From Flavobacteriales bacterium (GTDB taxonomy: Bacteria; Bacteroidota; Bacteroidia; Flavobacteriales_D; Crocinitomicaceae), in NCBI GenBank assembly GCA_022361195.1, contig JAKSBJ010000217.1, forward strand, positions 1-58,429: 58,429 bases of DNA. The letters run 5' to 3'. Under the pieces are notes generated by a model. It did no database searches. It was not told the DNA's origin and saw only the letters and a list, made by a program, of their open reading frames with translations. Below, piece after piece: positions 1 to 8,722 of the stretch (position 1 is the stretch's first letter; each line of letters opens with the position of its first letter). A program made the translations under genes and the position numbers.

Positions 1-3000
1 AGCTGATCCTGGCGGAACATGGGCTGAGACCTCTGCTTCAGGAGCTTTTGATGCCTATAGTGCTACTTTAAATACAGACGGTTTAGCAGCTGGAATTTAT
101 TCGTTCACCTACAGTTTAGCAGCAGTTGGGCCTTGCCCGGGAGATGTCGCTTACTTTACCGTAACAGTTGAGCAAGAAGTTGATGCTGGACTAGATGGTT
201 CTACTTCTATTTGTAATACTGCTGGTTCTTCAGTTGACCTTAACACCTTATTATCAGGAGCTGACCCGGGTGGAACATGGGCTGAAACTTCAGCTTCAGG
301 TGCATTTACTCCTGCTTCTGGAATCTTAAATACAGATGGTTTAGCAGCTGGAACTTACACCTTTACTTACACCATGACAGCTGTTGCTCCTTGTATAGAT
401 GATGTTTCTAACTTTACGGTAACTGTTGAACAAGAAGTTAATGCAGGACTGGATGGTTCTACCTCTATCTGTAATACTGCTGGTTCTTCGGTTGACCTTA
501 ATACCTTATTATCGGGTGCCGATGCCGGAGGACTCTGGATTGAGACTTCTGCCTCTGGAGCTTTTACTCCGGCTACTGGCGTTCTTAATACTGATGGATT
601 AGCGGCTGGAACTTACAACTTTACTTACACGGTTATTGCCGTTGCACCTTGTGTAAATGATGCCTCTAACTTTACCGTAACTGTTGAGCAGGAAGTTAAT
701 GCAGGACTGGATGGTTCTACATCCATCTGCAATACTGCTGGTTCTTCGGTTGATTTGAATACTTTACTATCAGGAGCCGATGTTGGTGGTACCTGGGCCG
801 AAACTTCCGCTTCCGGCGCTTTTAATCCAACAACCGGAGTTCTCAACACAGACGGGTTGACCGCAGGGATGTATACTTTTACTTACACAGTAAATGGTGT
901 TGCTCCTTGTCTGACTGATGTTGCCAATTTCACCATAACTGTTGAACAGGAAGCAATTGCCGGAGCGGATAATTCTTCAACCATCTGTAATACACCGGGA
1001 TCTACTATAGATTTAAACCCTCTACTTTCTGGTGCAGCACCAGGTGCTTGGGCCGAAACCTCAGCATCAGGTCAATTCAATCCAATAACAGGCATATTTG
1101 ATGCTTCAGATTTAACCGCCGCAATTTACACCTTTACCTATACTGTTACTGCAGTAGCACCATGTGTCAATGATGTCGCAGACTTCTCTATCACAGTTAC
1201 CAATCTTCCTAATGCCGGATTGGATGGTTCTACAGCTATCTGTAATACCGCAGGATCATCGGTTGACTTAAACACGTTACTTTCAGGAGCTGACCCTGGG
1301 GGAAGTTGGAATGAATTATCAGCCTCAGGTGCTTTTGATTCGGTAGCTGGAATCCTAAACACAGATGGATTAACAGCCGGAACTTATACCTTCACTTATG
1401 ATATTGCTGCTGCAGGACCTTGTCCTGGAGATCAGTCAATTTTTACCGTGACGGTTGAACAAGAAGCAATCGCCGGAGCCGATAATACTACTGAGATTTG
1501 TAATACTGCCGGATCATCAGTCAACCTTAACACATTATTAGATGCTGCTGCCGCTGCAGGAACCTGGCTCGAGACTTCAACTTCGGGTACTTTTGACCCT
1601 ATTTCAGGAATCTTAAATACAGATGGGCTAGCTGCAGGAACTTACACCTTTACTTATACCGTTACTGGAGTCGCTCCTTGTGTAGATGATGTTGCGAATT
1701 TCACAGTAACCGTTCAGCAAGAAGTAAACGCCGGAGCGGACGCAAGTACAGTAGAATGTAATGTTCCGGGGGCATCAATGAGCATGCCGGATATGTTAAG
1801 TGGAGCTGACGGTGGAGGAAGCTGGGATGAAACTACGTCTTCAGGCTCATTCTCAGACGGTACAGGAATGTTTGATATGTCTGGTTTACCAGGTGGTGAT
1901 TACGTTTTCACCTACACCATGACAGCTATTGCTCCTTGTGTAACAGATATGTCAACTTTTACAATTACAGTAAATGAAGTTCCTGTTATGGATCCATTGG
2001 TTGATGAAGAAGTATGTGAGGATGATCTATTGGTTTCACAAACATTTGGATCAGATGTTCCGGGAACAACCTATGAGTGGGATGTTACCTCAGGTACGGA
2101 TATTGGATTTGGAATGAGTGGTTCAGGAACCTCGGTTGGTTCTTTTACGGGAAGTAGTAGTACCGGATTAGATGAAACAGTCACAGTAGAAGTTACTCCA
2201 TCGGCAAATGGTTGTGAAGGACTTTCATCCACCTTTAACATCACTGTTCACCCAACGCCAGATGTTCTTTTCTCTACCTTTGACGACAAAGGATGTGAAC
2301 CATTTACGGCAGAATTCAACAACCTATACCCGGGTATACCAGGTAACAGCTGTGTTTGGGACTTTGGAGACGGGTCTACATCAACCAGTTGCGATTTAGC
2401 CAATCATCAATACTTAAGTGATGGATTATACGATGTAAGTTTAACAGTTACCAGCGAATTTGGTTGTACCAATTCAATAACCATTGAAAGTATGATTGAA
2501 GTATTCCCTGAAGCTGTTGCGGATTTCACTTACTCACCAACATCTATTACCGTTGATGACACGGAAGTTGAATTTGAAAATTTCTCCGAAAATGCAAACT
2601 CTTATCAATGGGATTTTGGAGACTTTTCGGTTACCTCATCTGAAGTTAATCCAACGCACACTTATCCTGAAATAGGAAACAGAACTTATGTGGTAACCTT
2701 AACGGCATTTAGCGACGGAGGTTGTGATGCTGAAGTCAGCAAAGAGATTAAAATTAACGACATTATTTTGTTCTTCATTCCAAACACCTTTACACCGGAT
2801 GGAGATCAATACAATCAAGAATTTAAGCCGATCATGACGGCTGGATACGACATTTACGATTATCATTTTTCCGTCTACAACCGCTGGGGCGAAATTGTCT
2901 TTGAGTCTTACAATGCCGACTTTGGTTGGGACGGGACATATGGTAGTATAGGTTTAGTGGAAGATGGTGTATATGTCTGGACGCTCGACTTCGGAGAGAC

Positions 3001-3052
3001 AATGTCCGATAAACGTCACAAGCACAAAGGACATGTTACTATCTTAAAGTAA
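1..3052 (+). CDS. Repeat adhesin with PKD domains and T9SS type B C-terminal domain (5' end outside window)
   Basis: The frame is open from base 2, so the start lies upstream of the window; the first internal ATG at 374 is not a credible start because it sits inside a repeat. The visible part has one incomplete and seven complete repeats of 85-86 residues, each opening with a variant of NAGLDGSTSICNTAGSS and ending in FTVTVEQE; unit starts fall at 179, 437, 695, 953, 1208, 1466 and 1724. Then come an Ig-like stretch (about 1979-2250), two PKD domains with WDFGD cores (about 2260-2500 and 2515-2750), and a C-terminal block beginning FFIPNTFTPDGDQYNQ with the VYNRWGEIVFE and DGVYVWTL motifs. 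That last block is the gliding-motility-associated type B sorting domain, used by T9SS to place large adhesins such as SprB on the surface. Two cysteines per repeat (ICNT and APC) may form a disulfide. The role as a surface adhesin is inferred from architecture; the ligand is unknown. Confidence 0.9.
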   Translation, partial: ADPGGTWAETSASGAFDAYSATLNTDGLAAGIYSFTYSLAAVGPCPGDVAYFTVTVEQEVDAGLDGSTSICNTAGSSVDLNTLLSGADPGGTWAETSASGAFTPASGILNTDGLAAGTYTFTYTMTAVAPCIDDVSNFTVTVEQEVNAGLDGSTSICNTAGSSVDLNTLLSGADAGGLWIETSASGAFTPATGVLNTDGLAAGTYNFTYTVIAVAPCVNDASNFTVTVEQEVNAGLDGSTSICNTAGSSVDLNTLLSGADVGGTWAETSASGAFNPTTGVLNTDGLTAGMYTFTYTVNGVAPCLTDVANFTITVEQEAIAGADNSSTICNTPGSTIDLNPLLSGAAPGAWAETSASGQFNPITGIFDASDLTAAIYTFTYTVTAVAPCVNDVADFSITVTNLPNAGLDGSTAICNTAGSSVDLNTLLSGADPGGSWNELSASGAFDSVAGILNTDGLTAGTYTFTYDIAAAGPCPGDQSIFTVTVEQEAIAGADNTTEICNTAGSSVNLNTLLDAAAAAGTWLETSTSGTFDPISGILNTDGLAAGTYTFTYTVTGVAPCVDDVANFTVTVQQEVNAGADASTVECNVPGASMSMPDMLSGADGGGSWDETTSSGSFSDGTGMFDMSGLPGGDYVFTYTMTAIAPCVTDMSTFTITVNEVPVMDPLVDEEVCEDDLLVSQTFGSDVPGTTYEWDVTSGTDIGFGMSGSGTSVGSFTGSSSTGLDETVTVEVTPSANGCEGLSSTFNITVHPTPDVLFSTFDDKGCEPFTAEFNNLYPGIPGNSCVWDFGDGSTSTSCDLANHQYLSDGLYDVSLTVTSEFGCTNSITIESMIEVFPEAVADFTYSPTSITVDDTEVEFENFSENANSYQWDFGDFSVTSSEVNPTHTYPEIGNRTYVVTLTAFSDGGCDAEVSKEIKINDIILFFIPNTFTPDGDQYNQEFKPIMTAGYDIYDYHFSVYNRWGEIVFESYNADFGWDGTYGSIGLVEDGVYVWTLDFGETMSDKRHKHKGHVTILK
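179..1978 (+). repeat. Tandem 258-bp coding repeats
   Basis: Seven consecutive units start at 179, 437, 695, 953, 1208, 1466 and 1724, with steps of 258 or 255 bases, and a partial unit precedes them from base 2. The units at 179, 437 and 695 are very similar at DNA level, with long shared stretches around GATGGTTCTAC and AATACTGCTGGTTC, while the last units are more diverged. Steps are multiples of three, so unit gain or loss would keep the reading frame. Confidence 0.9.
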
Positions 3053-3055
3053 AAT

Positions 3056-3085
3056 TAAGGTTCGCAGTGAGGTCTGCGAGCCTTA
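3056..3085. terminator. Hairpin between convergent genes
   Basis: A 12-bp stem (TAAGGTTCGCAG at 3056-3067 with CTGCGAGCCTTA at 3074-3085, one G-T pair) encloses a six-base loop, in the 35-base gap between the adhesin and the convergent PPK2 gene. The flanking T-tracts are short, so termination is probable rather than certain. Confidence 0.6.
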
Positions 3086-3087
3086 GT

Positions 3088-3831
3088 TTACTTGAATCGT
3101 TCTGTTTCTAATCCCGGCCAACTCAGTTCCATTTCTTGCAGGGCATGAAGTATTTCACGGGCCACGTAGTTTACTTTTACCCAATTTCTATTAGCCGGAA
3201 CAATGTGCCAGGGAATGTCATTACATCGACTAAATAATTGCTCATACACATTCATATAATCATCCCACTTTTTGCGAGATTCCCAATCCCCATCATTGTG
3301 TTTCCAATGCTTGGTCGGGTTCTCGATTCGTTCAGTTAAACGATCTAATTGTTCTTCTTTAGAAATGTGTAAATAGAATTTTAAAATTTTAGTTCCGTTG
3401 GACGTTATGAGTTTTTCAAAATGGTTGATTTGATCAAAGCGTTCATCAATGATCTCCTGATCCAAATATCCTTCAACCGAAGGCACTAGAATGTCTTCGT
3501 AATGTGATCGGTTAAATATGTGAATCATTCCCTTAGCTGGAACCTTTGAGTGGATTCTCCAAAGAAAATCGTGCGCTAATTCTTCCTCTGTTGGAGGTTT
3601 AAATGAGAAAACATTACACCCTAAAGGATTAATTCCACTAAAAATAGCTCGTACCGTTCCATCTTTTCCCGCTGCATCAATTCCTTGTAAAATGATTAAA
3701 AGGCTTCTTTTACCATCGGCATATAACAACCTTTGTAGTTTTGTTATTTCACGAATTAGTTCTTTATTCTCCTTTTTTACATCTTCTTTATTCCAAATTG
3801 ATGGGCCATTTGGGTCAACTCCTTGCAACAT
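3088..3831 (-). CDS. PPK2-family polyphosphate:nucleotide phosphotransferase
   Basis: 247 residues, the usual length of a one-domain class I PPK2 enzyme. These cytoplasmic kinases move phosphate between inorganic polyphosphate and nucleotides, mostly making NDP or NTP from polyphosphate. The P-loop GIDAAGKDG is at residues 50-58, and the Walker B/lid region FNRSHYEDIL at 106-115 is typical of PPK2. A Lys/Arg-rich stretch (ERIENPTKHWKHNDGDWESRKKWDDY) further on matches the lid module. It is a single gene facing the adhesin, with a short upstream region before the divergent DnaJ-domain gene. Substrate preference (ADP, GDP or AMP) cannot be told from the sequence. Family assignment is firm. Confidence 0.92.
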   Translation of the reverse strand: MLQGVDPNGPSIWNKEDVKKENKELIREITKLQRLLYADGKRSLLIILQGIDAAGKDGTVRAIFSGINPLGCNVFSFKPPTEEELAHDFLWRIHSKVPAKGMIHIFNRSHYEDILVPSVEGYLDQEIIDERFDQINHFEKLITSNGTKILKFYLHISKEEQLDRLTERIENPTKHWKHNDGDWESRKKWDDYMNVYEQLFSRCNDIPWHIVPANRNWVKVNYVAREILHALQEMELSWPGLETERFK

Positions 3832-3900
3832 AGTTCATTTTCTTTGAATTACAAGATAAGATTTATCAGGATGATTTTCAAAGAATACTATTTTTAGAAA

Positions 3901-4728
3901 ATGTTATCAAAACGTCTCCGATTTTGGTGGGTAAGCTGGTTAATTGGGTTAATCATTGGCTACTTCATAACGAGAAATCTTATTGAAGCGTTTATTGCTG
4001 GAGTTTTGTTAGGTGGAATTGCATTTTACTTGCATGGAATGGTTCGCTCGATGATCATTCAACATGCCAAAGAGAAACGAGGCTTTTTAGCTACCGAGCA
4101 GGATTATCTGCATTCTATCCTGGCTCTTGCAGCTGTCATCATAAAATCGGACAGGGACATTGCTGAAATTGAAAAGCGTTTTGTTGAACAACAAATCTTA
4201 AAAGGCTTTTCAACAGAAAAATCAAAAGAACATCTCTTTTACCTGGAACAATATCTTGAACAAGACATTGACCACCAAGCTATTTGTAAAGTCATTGCCG
4301 AAGAGTTCACTTATTCCTCCAAGTACCAGTTATTTTACTTATTGGTTCGCATCGCCACTCTAGACGGTTTGTTGAGGGAGTCAGAATATCGTATGCTCAA
4401 AGAATTAGGCATTCGTTGTCGATTTCCAAAAGTGGGAGTTGACTCTATCCTAAGTATGTTTCATTTTGAAACCGAGGCTGAACAGCGAAGAGCACGATCA
4501 AAAACCAAACGTTCCGGAACTTCTTTAAGGCAAGCCTTTCTAATTTTGGGGATAGATGAAAGTGCCAATGAAAAAGAAATTAAAAAAGCCTATCGTCAAT
4601 TGGCGATCATTCACCACCCCGATAAGGTCATTCATTTAGGAGAAGAATTTCAACTGGCGGCAAAGGAAAAATTCCAGAAGATTTTAGACGCTTACGAAAC
4701 CATTAAAAAAGCCAAAGGAATTAAGTAG
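3901..4728 (+). CDS. Membrane TerB/DnaJ-domain protein (DjlA-like), first copy
   Basis: 275 residues. Two hydrophobic segments near residues 9-27 and 30-46 form an N-terminal membrane anchor. They are followed by a helical TerB-like region (about 70-185) with the pattern ILALAAVIIKSDRDIAEIEKRFVE, and a C-terminal J domain (about 205-275) whose HPD motif is at 239-241. This is the domain order of DjlA, a membrane-anchored co-chaperone that recruits DnaK through the HPD loop. The next gene is a paralogue of the same design, one base downstream (TAG-A-ATG), so the two are almost certainly co-transcribed. The client or signal is unknown. A near-consensus -7 box (TATTTTTA, 3889-3896) lies four bases before the ATG. 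Confidence 0.85.
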   Translation: MLSKRLRFWWVSWLIGLIIGYFITRNLIEAFIAGVLLGGIAFYLHGMVRSMIIQHAKEKRGFLATEQDYLHSILALAAVIIKSDRDIAEIEKRFVEQQILKGFSTEKSKEHLFYLEQYLEQDIDHQAICKVIAEEFTYSSKYQLFYLLVRIATLDGLLRESEYRMLKELGIRCRFPKVGVDSILSMFHFETEAEQRRARSKTKRSGTSLRQAFLILGIDESANEKEIKKAYRQLAIIHHPDKVIHLGEEFQLAAKEKFQKILDAYETIKKAKGIK

Positions 4729-4729
4729 A

Positions 4730-5581
4730 ATGAAAAAAACTTATGGATATTACGTAGGTCCTTTCCACGCTATGGCTGGATGCTCTTTTGCCATTTTGCT
4801 AGGACTTACGTCATCTGCATTTAGTTTGAACAACATCTGGACTGGTATTTTTTTGGGTTTAACTTCTATTCTGGTTCTAATAGCCTTTTTCTTATATGGT
4901 CGAAAGGCCAGAGCAAAAAGCAATAAACAGTACAGTTTTATAAGCAGAGAAGACGGTTTTGAGCTTTATTTAATGCAATTGGTCTCTTGCCTGATTAAAG
5001 TGGATATACGAACCGAAAAGTCCGAGTTAATTTACATTCAGGAAGCTTTATCGAAACATTTTGATTCTAAAAAGGTGAATCAACTCATGAATCAGTTAAA
5101 AGTGAATCTCGATAAAAAAATTGATCATAAGGGAGGCTGTCATTATGTAGCCGCCAATTTTAATCTTCCTTCAAAAGTTCAGCTCATACACTTGTTAATT
5201 GGCGTTGTTACCGCTGATGGTTTTTTGAGTCATAAAGAATATGATCTAATTAAGGAAATGGCTCGTCGAATGCGAATTCCGCACAGTACCTTCCATTCCA
5301 TTTTGTCCATGTTTCGTTTTAGAAGGGAGGGGGAAGAACAGAAAAAAAGACAATTCAAAAGCCGAACAAAAACTTCCCTTAATCAAGCCTATTCTATTTT
5401 GGGAGTAAAACCGAGCGTTTCTGATAAAATGGTTAAAAAAGCGTATCGTAAACTAGCCATCCTACATCATCCCGACAAGGTAATCCACCTGGGAGAAGAT
5501 TTACAAAAAGCTTCCAAGGAGAAGTTCCAAATAATACAGGAAGCCTATGAAATTATTAAGAACAGCAGAGGAATGACTTAA
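4730..5581 (+). CDS. Membrane TerB/DnaJ-domain protein (DjlA-like), second copy
   Basis: 283 residues with the same layout as the gene before it: two N-terminal membrane segments (about 12-31 and 35-55), a TerB-like helical region (about 75-185) and a J domain with HPD at 247-249. The J-domain cores are very close (KKAYRQLAIIHHPDKVIHLGE versus KKAYRKLAILHHPDKVIHLGE), whereas the membrane parts differ strongly. This suggests an old tandem duplication with selection on the DnaK-contacting part. The stop codon shares the bases TTAA (5578-5581) with the stop of the convergent gene. Confidence 0.85.
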   Translation: MKKTYGYYVGPFHAMAGCSFAILLGLTSSAFSLNNIWTGIFLGLTSILVLIAFFLYGRKARAKSNKQYSFISREDGFELYLMQLVSCLIKVDIRTEKSELIYIQEALSKHFDSKKVNQLMNQLKVNLDKKIDHKGGCHYVAANFNLPSKVQLIHLLIGVVTADGFLSHKEYDLIKEMARRMRIPHSTFHSILSMFRFRREGEEQKKRQFKSRTKTSLNQAYSILGVKPSVSDKMVKKAYRKLAILHHPDKVIHLGEDLQKASKEKFQIIQEAYEIIKNSRGMT

Positions 5582-6192
5582 AAACTTGATATACTACTTA
5601 AGTACAATTCCCAAACATATTTTTTATTCGATCCAAAAACCTTTTCATTTCGCTTTAAGCTAATTGAAAACTGCTCAGAATATTTTTTTTGTTTCTTTTC
5701 CTTTCCTTTCGCTTTTGAATCTCTAATGACATATTGCACCCAAATGGAGCTTCGATATTCCCCATCAGTTAATTCGGAAAAAGGATGAATAACCACCAGT
5801 GAATCTACTTCTTTATATTCTGTTCCCTTTCGACATTGATCTAAATAATAATCAACGGATTCACTTTTGTCATTAAACCAAATTAAAGCCTCTTTTTCAA
5901 ATTGCTTTTTTGCCATTTCAACGGCCTTATCCCGAACGGCGCTCTGATGTTCTATACCCGCCATCACCGACAAATATTGATAATGTTCCTGCACTTTTTG
6001 AACGGCTCTTTTTTGAAAAGCAACCAGGTCATTATACTTCAATTGCTTTTTTACCAAATCAGACTCAGGCTTATTAAAATTACCTCCTGCTGATTGTGCA
6101 AAGCTTATAGTTCCTCCAAAAAGAATTAGTAGTAGTCCTACCCCAACCCTAATCTTCCTGGGTAATTCGCATTTTATGAATTTTCTCATCAC
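5578..6192 (-). CDS. Secreted protein of unknown function
   Basis: 204 residues, not recognised. A basic N-terminus followed by the hydrophobic run VGVGLLLILFGGTISFAQ looks like a Sec signal peptide cleaved after FAQ, so the protein should be periplasmic or surface-exposed. The mature part is charged and helical at first (KQLKYNDLVAFQKRAVQKVQEHYQ), then has beta-like segments rich in Tyr, Trp and Lys. The start overlaps the 3' end of the upstream gene by 44 bases, which points to translational coupling; the second Met codon is equally possible as start. Its partner is the single-pass membrane protein encoded upstream. Confidence 0.65.
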   Translation of the reverse strand: MMRKFIKCELPRKIRVGVGLLLILFGGTISFAQSAGGNFNKPESDLVKKQLKYNDLVAFQKRAVQKVQEHYQYLSVMAGIEHQSAVRDKAVEMAKKQFEKEALIWFNDKSESVDYYLDQCRKGTEYKEVDSLVVIHPFSELTDGEYRSSIWVQYVIRDSKAKGKEKKQKKYSEQFSISLKRNEKVFGSNKKYVWELYLSSISSF

Positions 6193-7120
6193 TGTAAATA
6201 GTTTCTAATATTCTTAAGTCATTCAACGTACTAATCGGCATGGTCATTCGATCGATAAACTCCTCCTTATTGAACATCTCAATTCCCTGATTATCCTCTG
6301 CTACTAAAAAAATTTCTGCGTCAGGATGAATCATCTTATCTAATTGATCTCTTCTTCGTTCCCAATCCTCAGTACTAGTCACTGAAAGTTGATGAATGAG
6401 CATGCTGTAATCATCTACCTTTAGTTTTATTTCTCTTTTTTCATTTTGATCCCTTGCAATTTGGATGGTATCGGTGATATAATAATCAGCCCGAACAACC
6501 ACCTGAAAAGAATCACTGTTCATAAACAAGCTCAAACATCCAACTGTATCGGCCTTAATAGCCGACCCCTCATATCCTTTCTCAAGTAGTTTTACTTCCA
6601 GATTTTTATCCGCAATCGGTATTCCAAAATCCGAATCAACAAAACACATTTTATACTCCTGTTGTCCATCATTACTCAAGGTTGTAATTAAGACAACCCC
6701 AAGAAGGAGACTAATCAGCATCATACCTGAAATAAGCACCCACCGTCTTTTTTCAGGCATTGGTTTTTCAACCTCTGCATCTACCTGCGCTTTAGATGGA
6801 GGCCCCTGCGCTTCCTCCAGACCCTCTTCTTTTTTGCTCTCCTTAAAGTCATTCCAGGATTCAAATCCGCAATATTGACATAGCAGATTTAGAATATCAA
6901 TTCGCGGAATCCTATCCTCCCGGTCTGACTTTAAATGGTCGTAAAACCACCTAATGCTGATTCGTCCCCTTACCCTCTCTTGAAGATCTTGCTGAAATAG
7001 TTCAATTTCCTTCCCTTTCCACTCTGACAAATCCATAGAACAATCATTTTGCCTTTCACGAAAACGAAGAACAATTAGCTTTTTCAGCTCATCAAAATAA
7101 TTCCTTTCAGGATGCCTCAT
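6149..7120 (-). CDS. Single-pass membrane protein with a conserved cytoplasmic helical domain
   Basis: 323 residues from the ATG at 7120. The longer open frame to 7195 would run through the TTGCAA operator-like region and lacks any fit to the family, so it was not used. Residues 1-95 are a helical domain (MRHPERNYFDELKKLIV ... PRIDILNLLCQYCGFESWNDF) that I have seen at the start of many Bacteroidota membrane proteins but cannot assign to a named family. A charged linker and one membrane segment (WVLISGMMLISLLLGVVLITTL, about 127-150) follow, then a periplasmic part of about 170 residues with a beta-sandwich-like start. The N-in topology suggests signal transfer across the inner membrane, but that is inference. 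A TATATTTG box ends five bases before this ATG. Confidence 0.65.
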   Translation of the reverse strand: MRHPERNYFDELKKLIVLRFRERQNDCSMDLSEWKGKEIELFQQDLQERVRGRISIRWFYDHLKSDREDRIPRIDILNLLCQYCGFESWNDFKESKKEEGLEEAQGPPSKAQVDAEVEKPMPEKRRWVLISGMMLISLLLGVVLITTLSNDGQQEYKMCFVDSDFGIPIADKNLEVKLLEKGYEGSAIKADTVGCLSLFMNSDSFQVVVRADYYITDTIQIARDQNEKREIKLKVDDYSMLIHQLSVTSTEDWERRRDQLDKMIHPDAEIFLVAEDNQGIEMFNKEEFIDRMTMPISTLNDLRILETIYSDEKIHKMRITQED

Positions 7121-7125
7121 CACAG

Positions 7126-7133
7126 CAAATATA
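7126..7133 (-). promoter_or_regulatory. Putative -7 box of the single-pass membrane protein gene
   Basis: On the minus strand the bases read TATATTTG, a full match to the Bacteroidota TAnnTTTG element, and end five bases before the ATG at 7120. If used, the transcript would be leaderless or nearly so. No clear -33 TTG is seen at the usual distance. Confidence 0.45.
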
Positions 7134-7155
7134 ATAAACATGAGGGGGGAATTTC

Positions 7156-7206
7156 TTTGCAAAATCGTTTTGCAAATTGCAAATTCTTTCGCCAAAGTGT
7201 TTGCAA
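7156..7206. promoter_or_regulatory. TTGCAA-rich operator-like region with a perfect inverted repeat
   Basis: Four copies of the palindromic hexamer TTGCAA begin at 7157, 7170, 7177 and 7201. The first two lie in a perfect inverted repeat, TTTGCAAAA (7156-7164) and TTTTGCAAA (7168-7176), separated by TCG. The cluster sits in the 147-base gap between two divergent transcription units, close to both predicted promoters, as expected of a regulator binding site. The regulator is not known. Confidence 0.5.
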
Positions 7207-7215
7207 GAGAAATAG

Positions 7216-7246
7216 TTGAGAAAATTTCAAACTCCCACTAGGTTTG
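7216..7246 (+). promoter_or_regulatory. Promoter of the VWA operon
   Basis: TTG at 7216-7218 and TAGGTTTG at 7239-7246 are 20 bases apart, matching the Bacteroidota -33/-7 arrangement. The expected transcript start near 7253 is downstream of the in-frame TTG at 7244 and upstream of the ATG at 7268, which decides the start of the VWA gene. Confidence 0.7.
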
Positions 7247-7267
7247 AGCGAATTAAAATTTTCAACT

Positions 7268-8722
7268 ATGAATCAAACTTCATTAAAAAACATACTTTTT
7301 TTAGCTTCCAGCTTTATTTTAAGCTCGGTAAACGCACAACAAGGGTATTCTTCTGCATCCCTGCATTGGGGAAAAATGACAGCTAAACAAAAACAAGAAG
7401 CCGCCGCGCGCGGAGCGGATTATTTTGAATATGGCATCCCAAAATCAAAGGATATTATTGTTGAAGAATACTTTAATTATCATACCCATCAAATTGCCTT
7501 ACCAGAAAATGGAGAAAGCATTGCATTGGATTTACAATGGGGCAAAGATTATCCCAACATTGATGAGCAAACAGCCATTCTACAAATTGGATTGGCTACC
7601 TCCGAATTAAACCGAGGATCGTTAGCAGACGCCCCACCGGTTAATGTGAGTCTCGTCATCGACAAAAGTGGTTCAATGGACTCTGATAATCGATTAATCA
7701 ACGCCAAGAAAGCCGCTACAGCCTTTGTTGAACGCCTACGTCCGGAAGATCACATTTCAATCATTGCTTTTGATGGTTCGGTAGAAGTACTATTGCCTTC
7801 GTCAAAAGTTGGAGACAAAGGACAAGCCCTACAGGCCATAGACAAAATTCATTTGGGTGGGTCAACCAACTTAAATGCTGGTTTGCTGCAAGGCTACCAG
7901 CAAGTAGCAATGGCTTATGTCCCTAAGCAGTCCAACAAAGTAATTATGCTAACTGATGCACTCACCAACACGGGAGTTATTAATCCCGGACAAATTGTCC
8001 GCAATTCGGATGTATTTAACAGTGAGTATCACATTGACATAAGTGTGATTGGAGTTGGAGTTGATTTTAACAGTGACCTTTCTCGTCAAATTACAGCTAA
8101 TGCTAACAGCTCTATCCATTTCATCAACGATTCGGAAGACATCAAAAAAGTATTCATCGATGAAGTAGAGAGTTTACTTTGCCCCGTTGGAAGGGATGCA
8201 AAACTTGTTCTTGATTTTGAAGAAGGGATGGAGTTAGATCAATTTTATGGATATCAAGCTCAAATTGAAGGAAATCATTTGGAACTGGAACTCAACAATA
8301 TGAATCGTGGACTAACACAAATTTTTCTAGCTCGATTTAAGTTAGAGTCCAACAAAACTCCAGCCGTAAATGCCCGCATAGAGTTCTTTGACATCGCTTC
8401 TAACTCAAAACAAACGGTTGGAGCCTCTGGCCAATTAAAAAAAGAACGATTCAATCAAAACAAAACTTCAAATCTCAACGAAGAAGTAAAAAAGAACTAC
8501 GCCATTGCCAACATGGCTCAAGCATTACATGATATGGCATTTCAGGTAGAACAAGGTCAACGTGAGGCTGCAGTTGCAACAGTAGACGAGGCCATTAATA
8601 CCACGCATCAACTTTTTAATGGTGACTATGACACCGATGTAAAACGGGTTTATGACATTCTTAAAACCTACCAAACAGATATGGAAATCGCTTTAAATAC
8701 AAATTCAAAAAAAGATAAATAA
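7268..8722 (+). CDS. Secreted von Willebrand factor A domain protein (YfbK-like)
   Basis: 484 residues. A signal peptide (about 1-23, hydrophobic NILFLASSFILSSVNAQ) precedes an N-terminal region resembling the part before the VWA fold in YfbK-type proteins (VEEYFNYHTHQIALP). The VWA domain starts near residue 125 with a complete MIDAS motif DKSGS at 132-136, and further metal-site residues (GGSTNLNAGL; LTDALTN) follow. VWA domains bind protein partners through a bound divalent metal. The C-terminal 150 residues resemble a beta-sandwich plus helices. The ATG at 7268 was chosen because the predicted transcript starts after the upstream TTG. The gene overlaps the next in TAATG, so the two are translationally coupled. 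Partner and role are unknown. Confidence 0.8.
   Translation: MNQTSLKNILFLASSFILSSVNAQQGYSSASLHWGKMTAKQKQEAAARGADYFEYGIPKSKDIIVEEYFNYHTHQIALPENGESIALDLQWGKDYPNIDEQTAILQIGLATSELNRGSLADAPPVNVSLVIDKSGSMDSDNRLINAKKAATAFVERLRPEDHISIIAFDGSVEVLLPSSKVGDKGQALQAIDKIHLGGSTNLNAGLLQGYQQVAMAYVPKQSNKVIMLTDALTNTGVINPGQIVRNSDVFNSEYHIDISVIGVGVDFNSDLSRQITANANSSIHFINDSEDIKKVFIDEVESLLCPVGRDAKLVLDFEEGMELDQFYGYQAQIEGNHLELELNNMNRGLTQIFLARFKLESNKTPAVNARIEFFDIASNSKQTVGASGQLKKERFNQNKTSNLNEEVKKNYAIANMAQALHDMAFQVEQGQREAAVATVDEAINTTHQLFNGDYDTDVKRVYDILKTYQTDMEIALNTNSKKDK

Noticed and set aside
374..376. ATG at 374 as the start of the adhesin
   Set aside because: The same frame is open to the window edge and already encodes repeat units before 374.
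625..1362. Minus-strand frames of 74 codons in the adhesin repeats
   Set aside because: They recur with the repeat period and are antisense shadows of the repeat codons.
179..1978. Repeat array as a CRISPR or IS array
   Set aside because: The 258-base units are coding, contiguous and lack spacers or terminal inverted repeats.
7121..7195. N-terminal extension of the single-pass membrane protein
   Set aside because: It would run through the TTGCAA palindrome and the -7 box; family-like sequence begins at MRHPERN.
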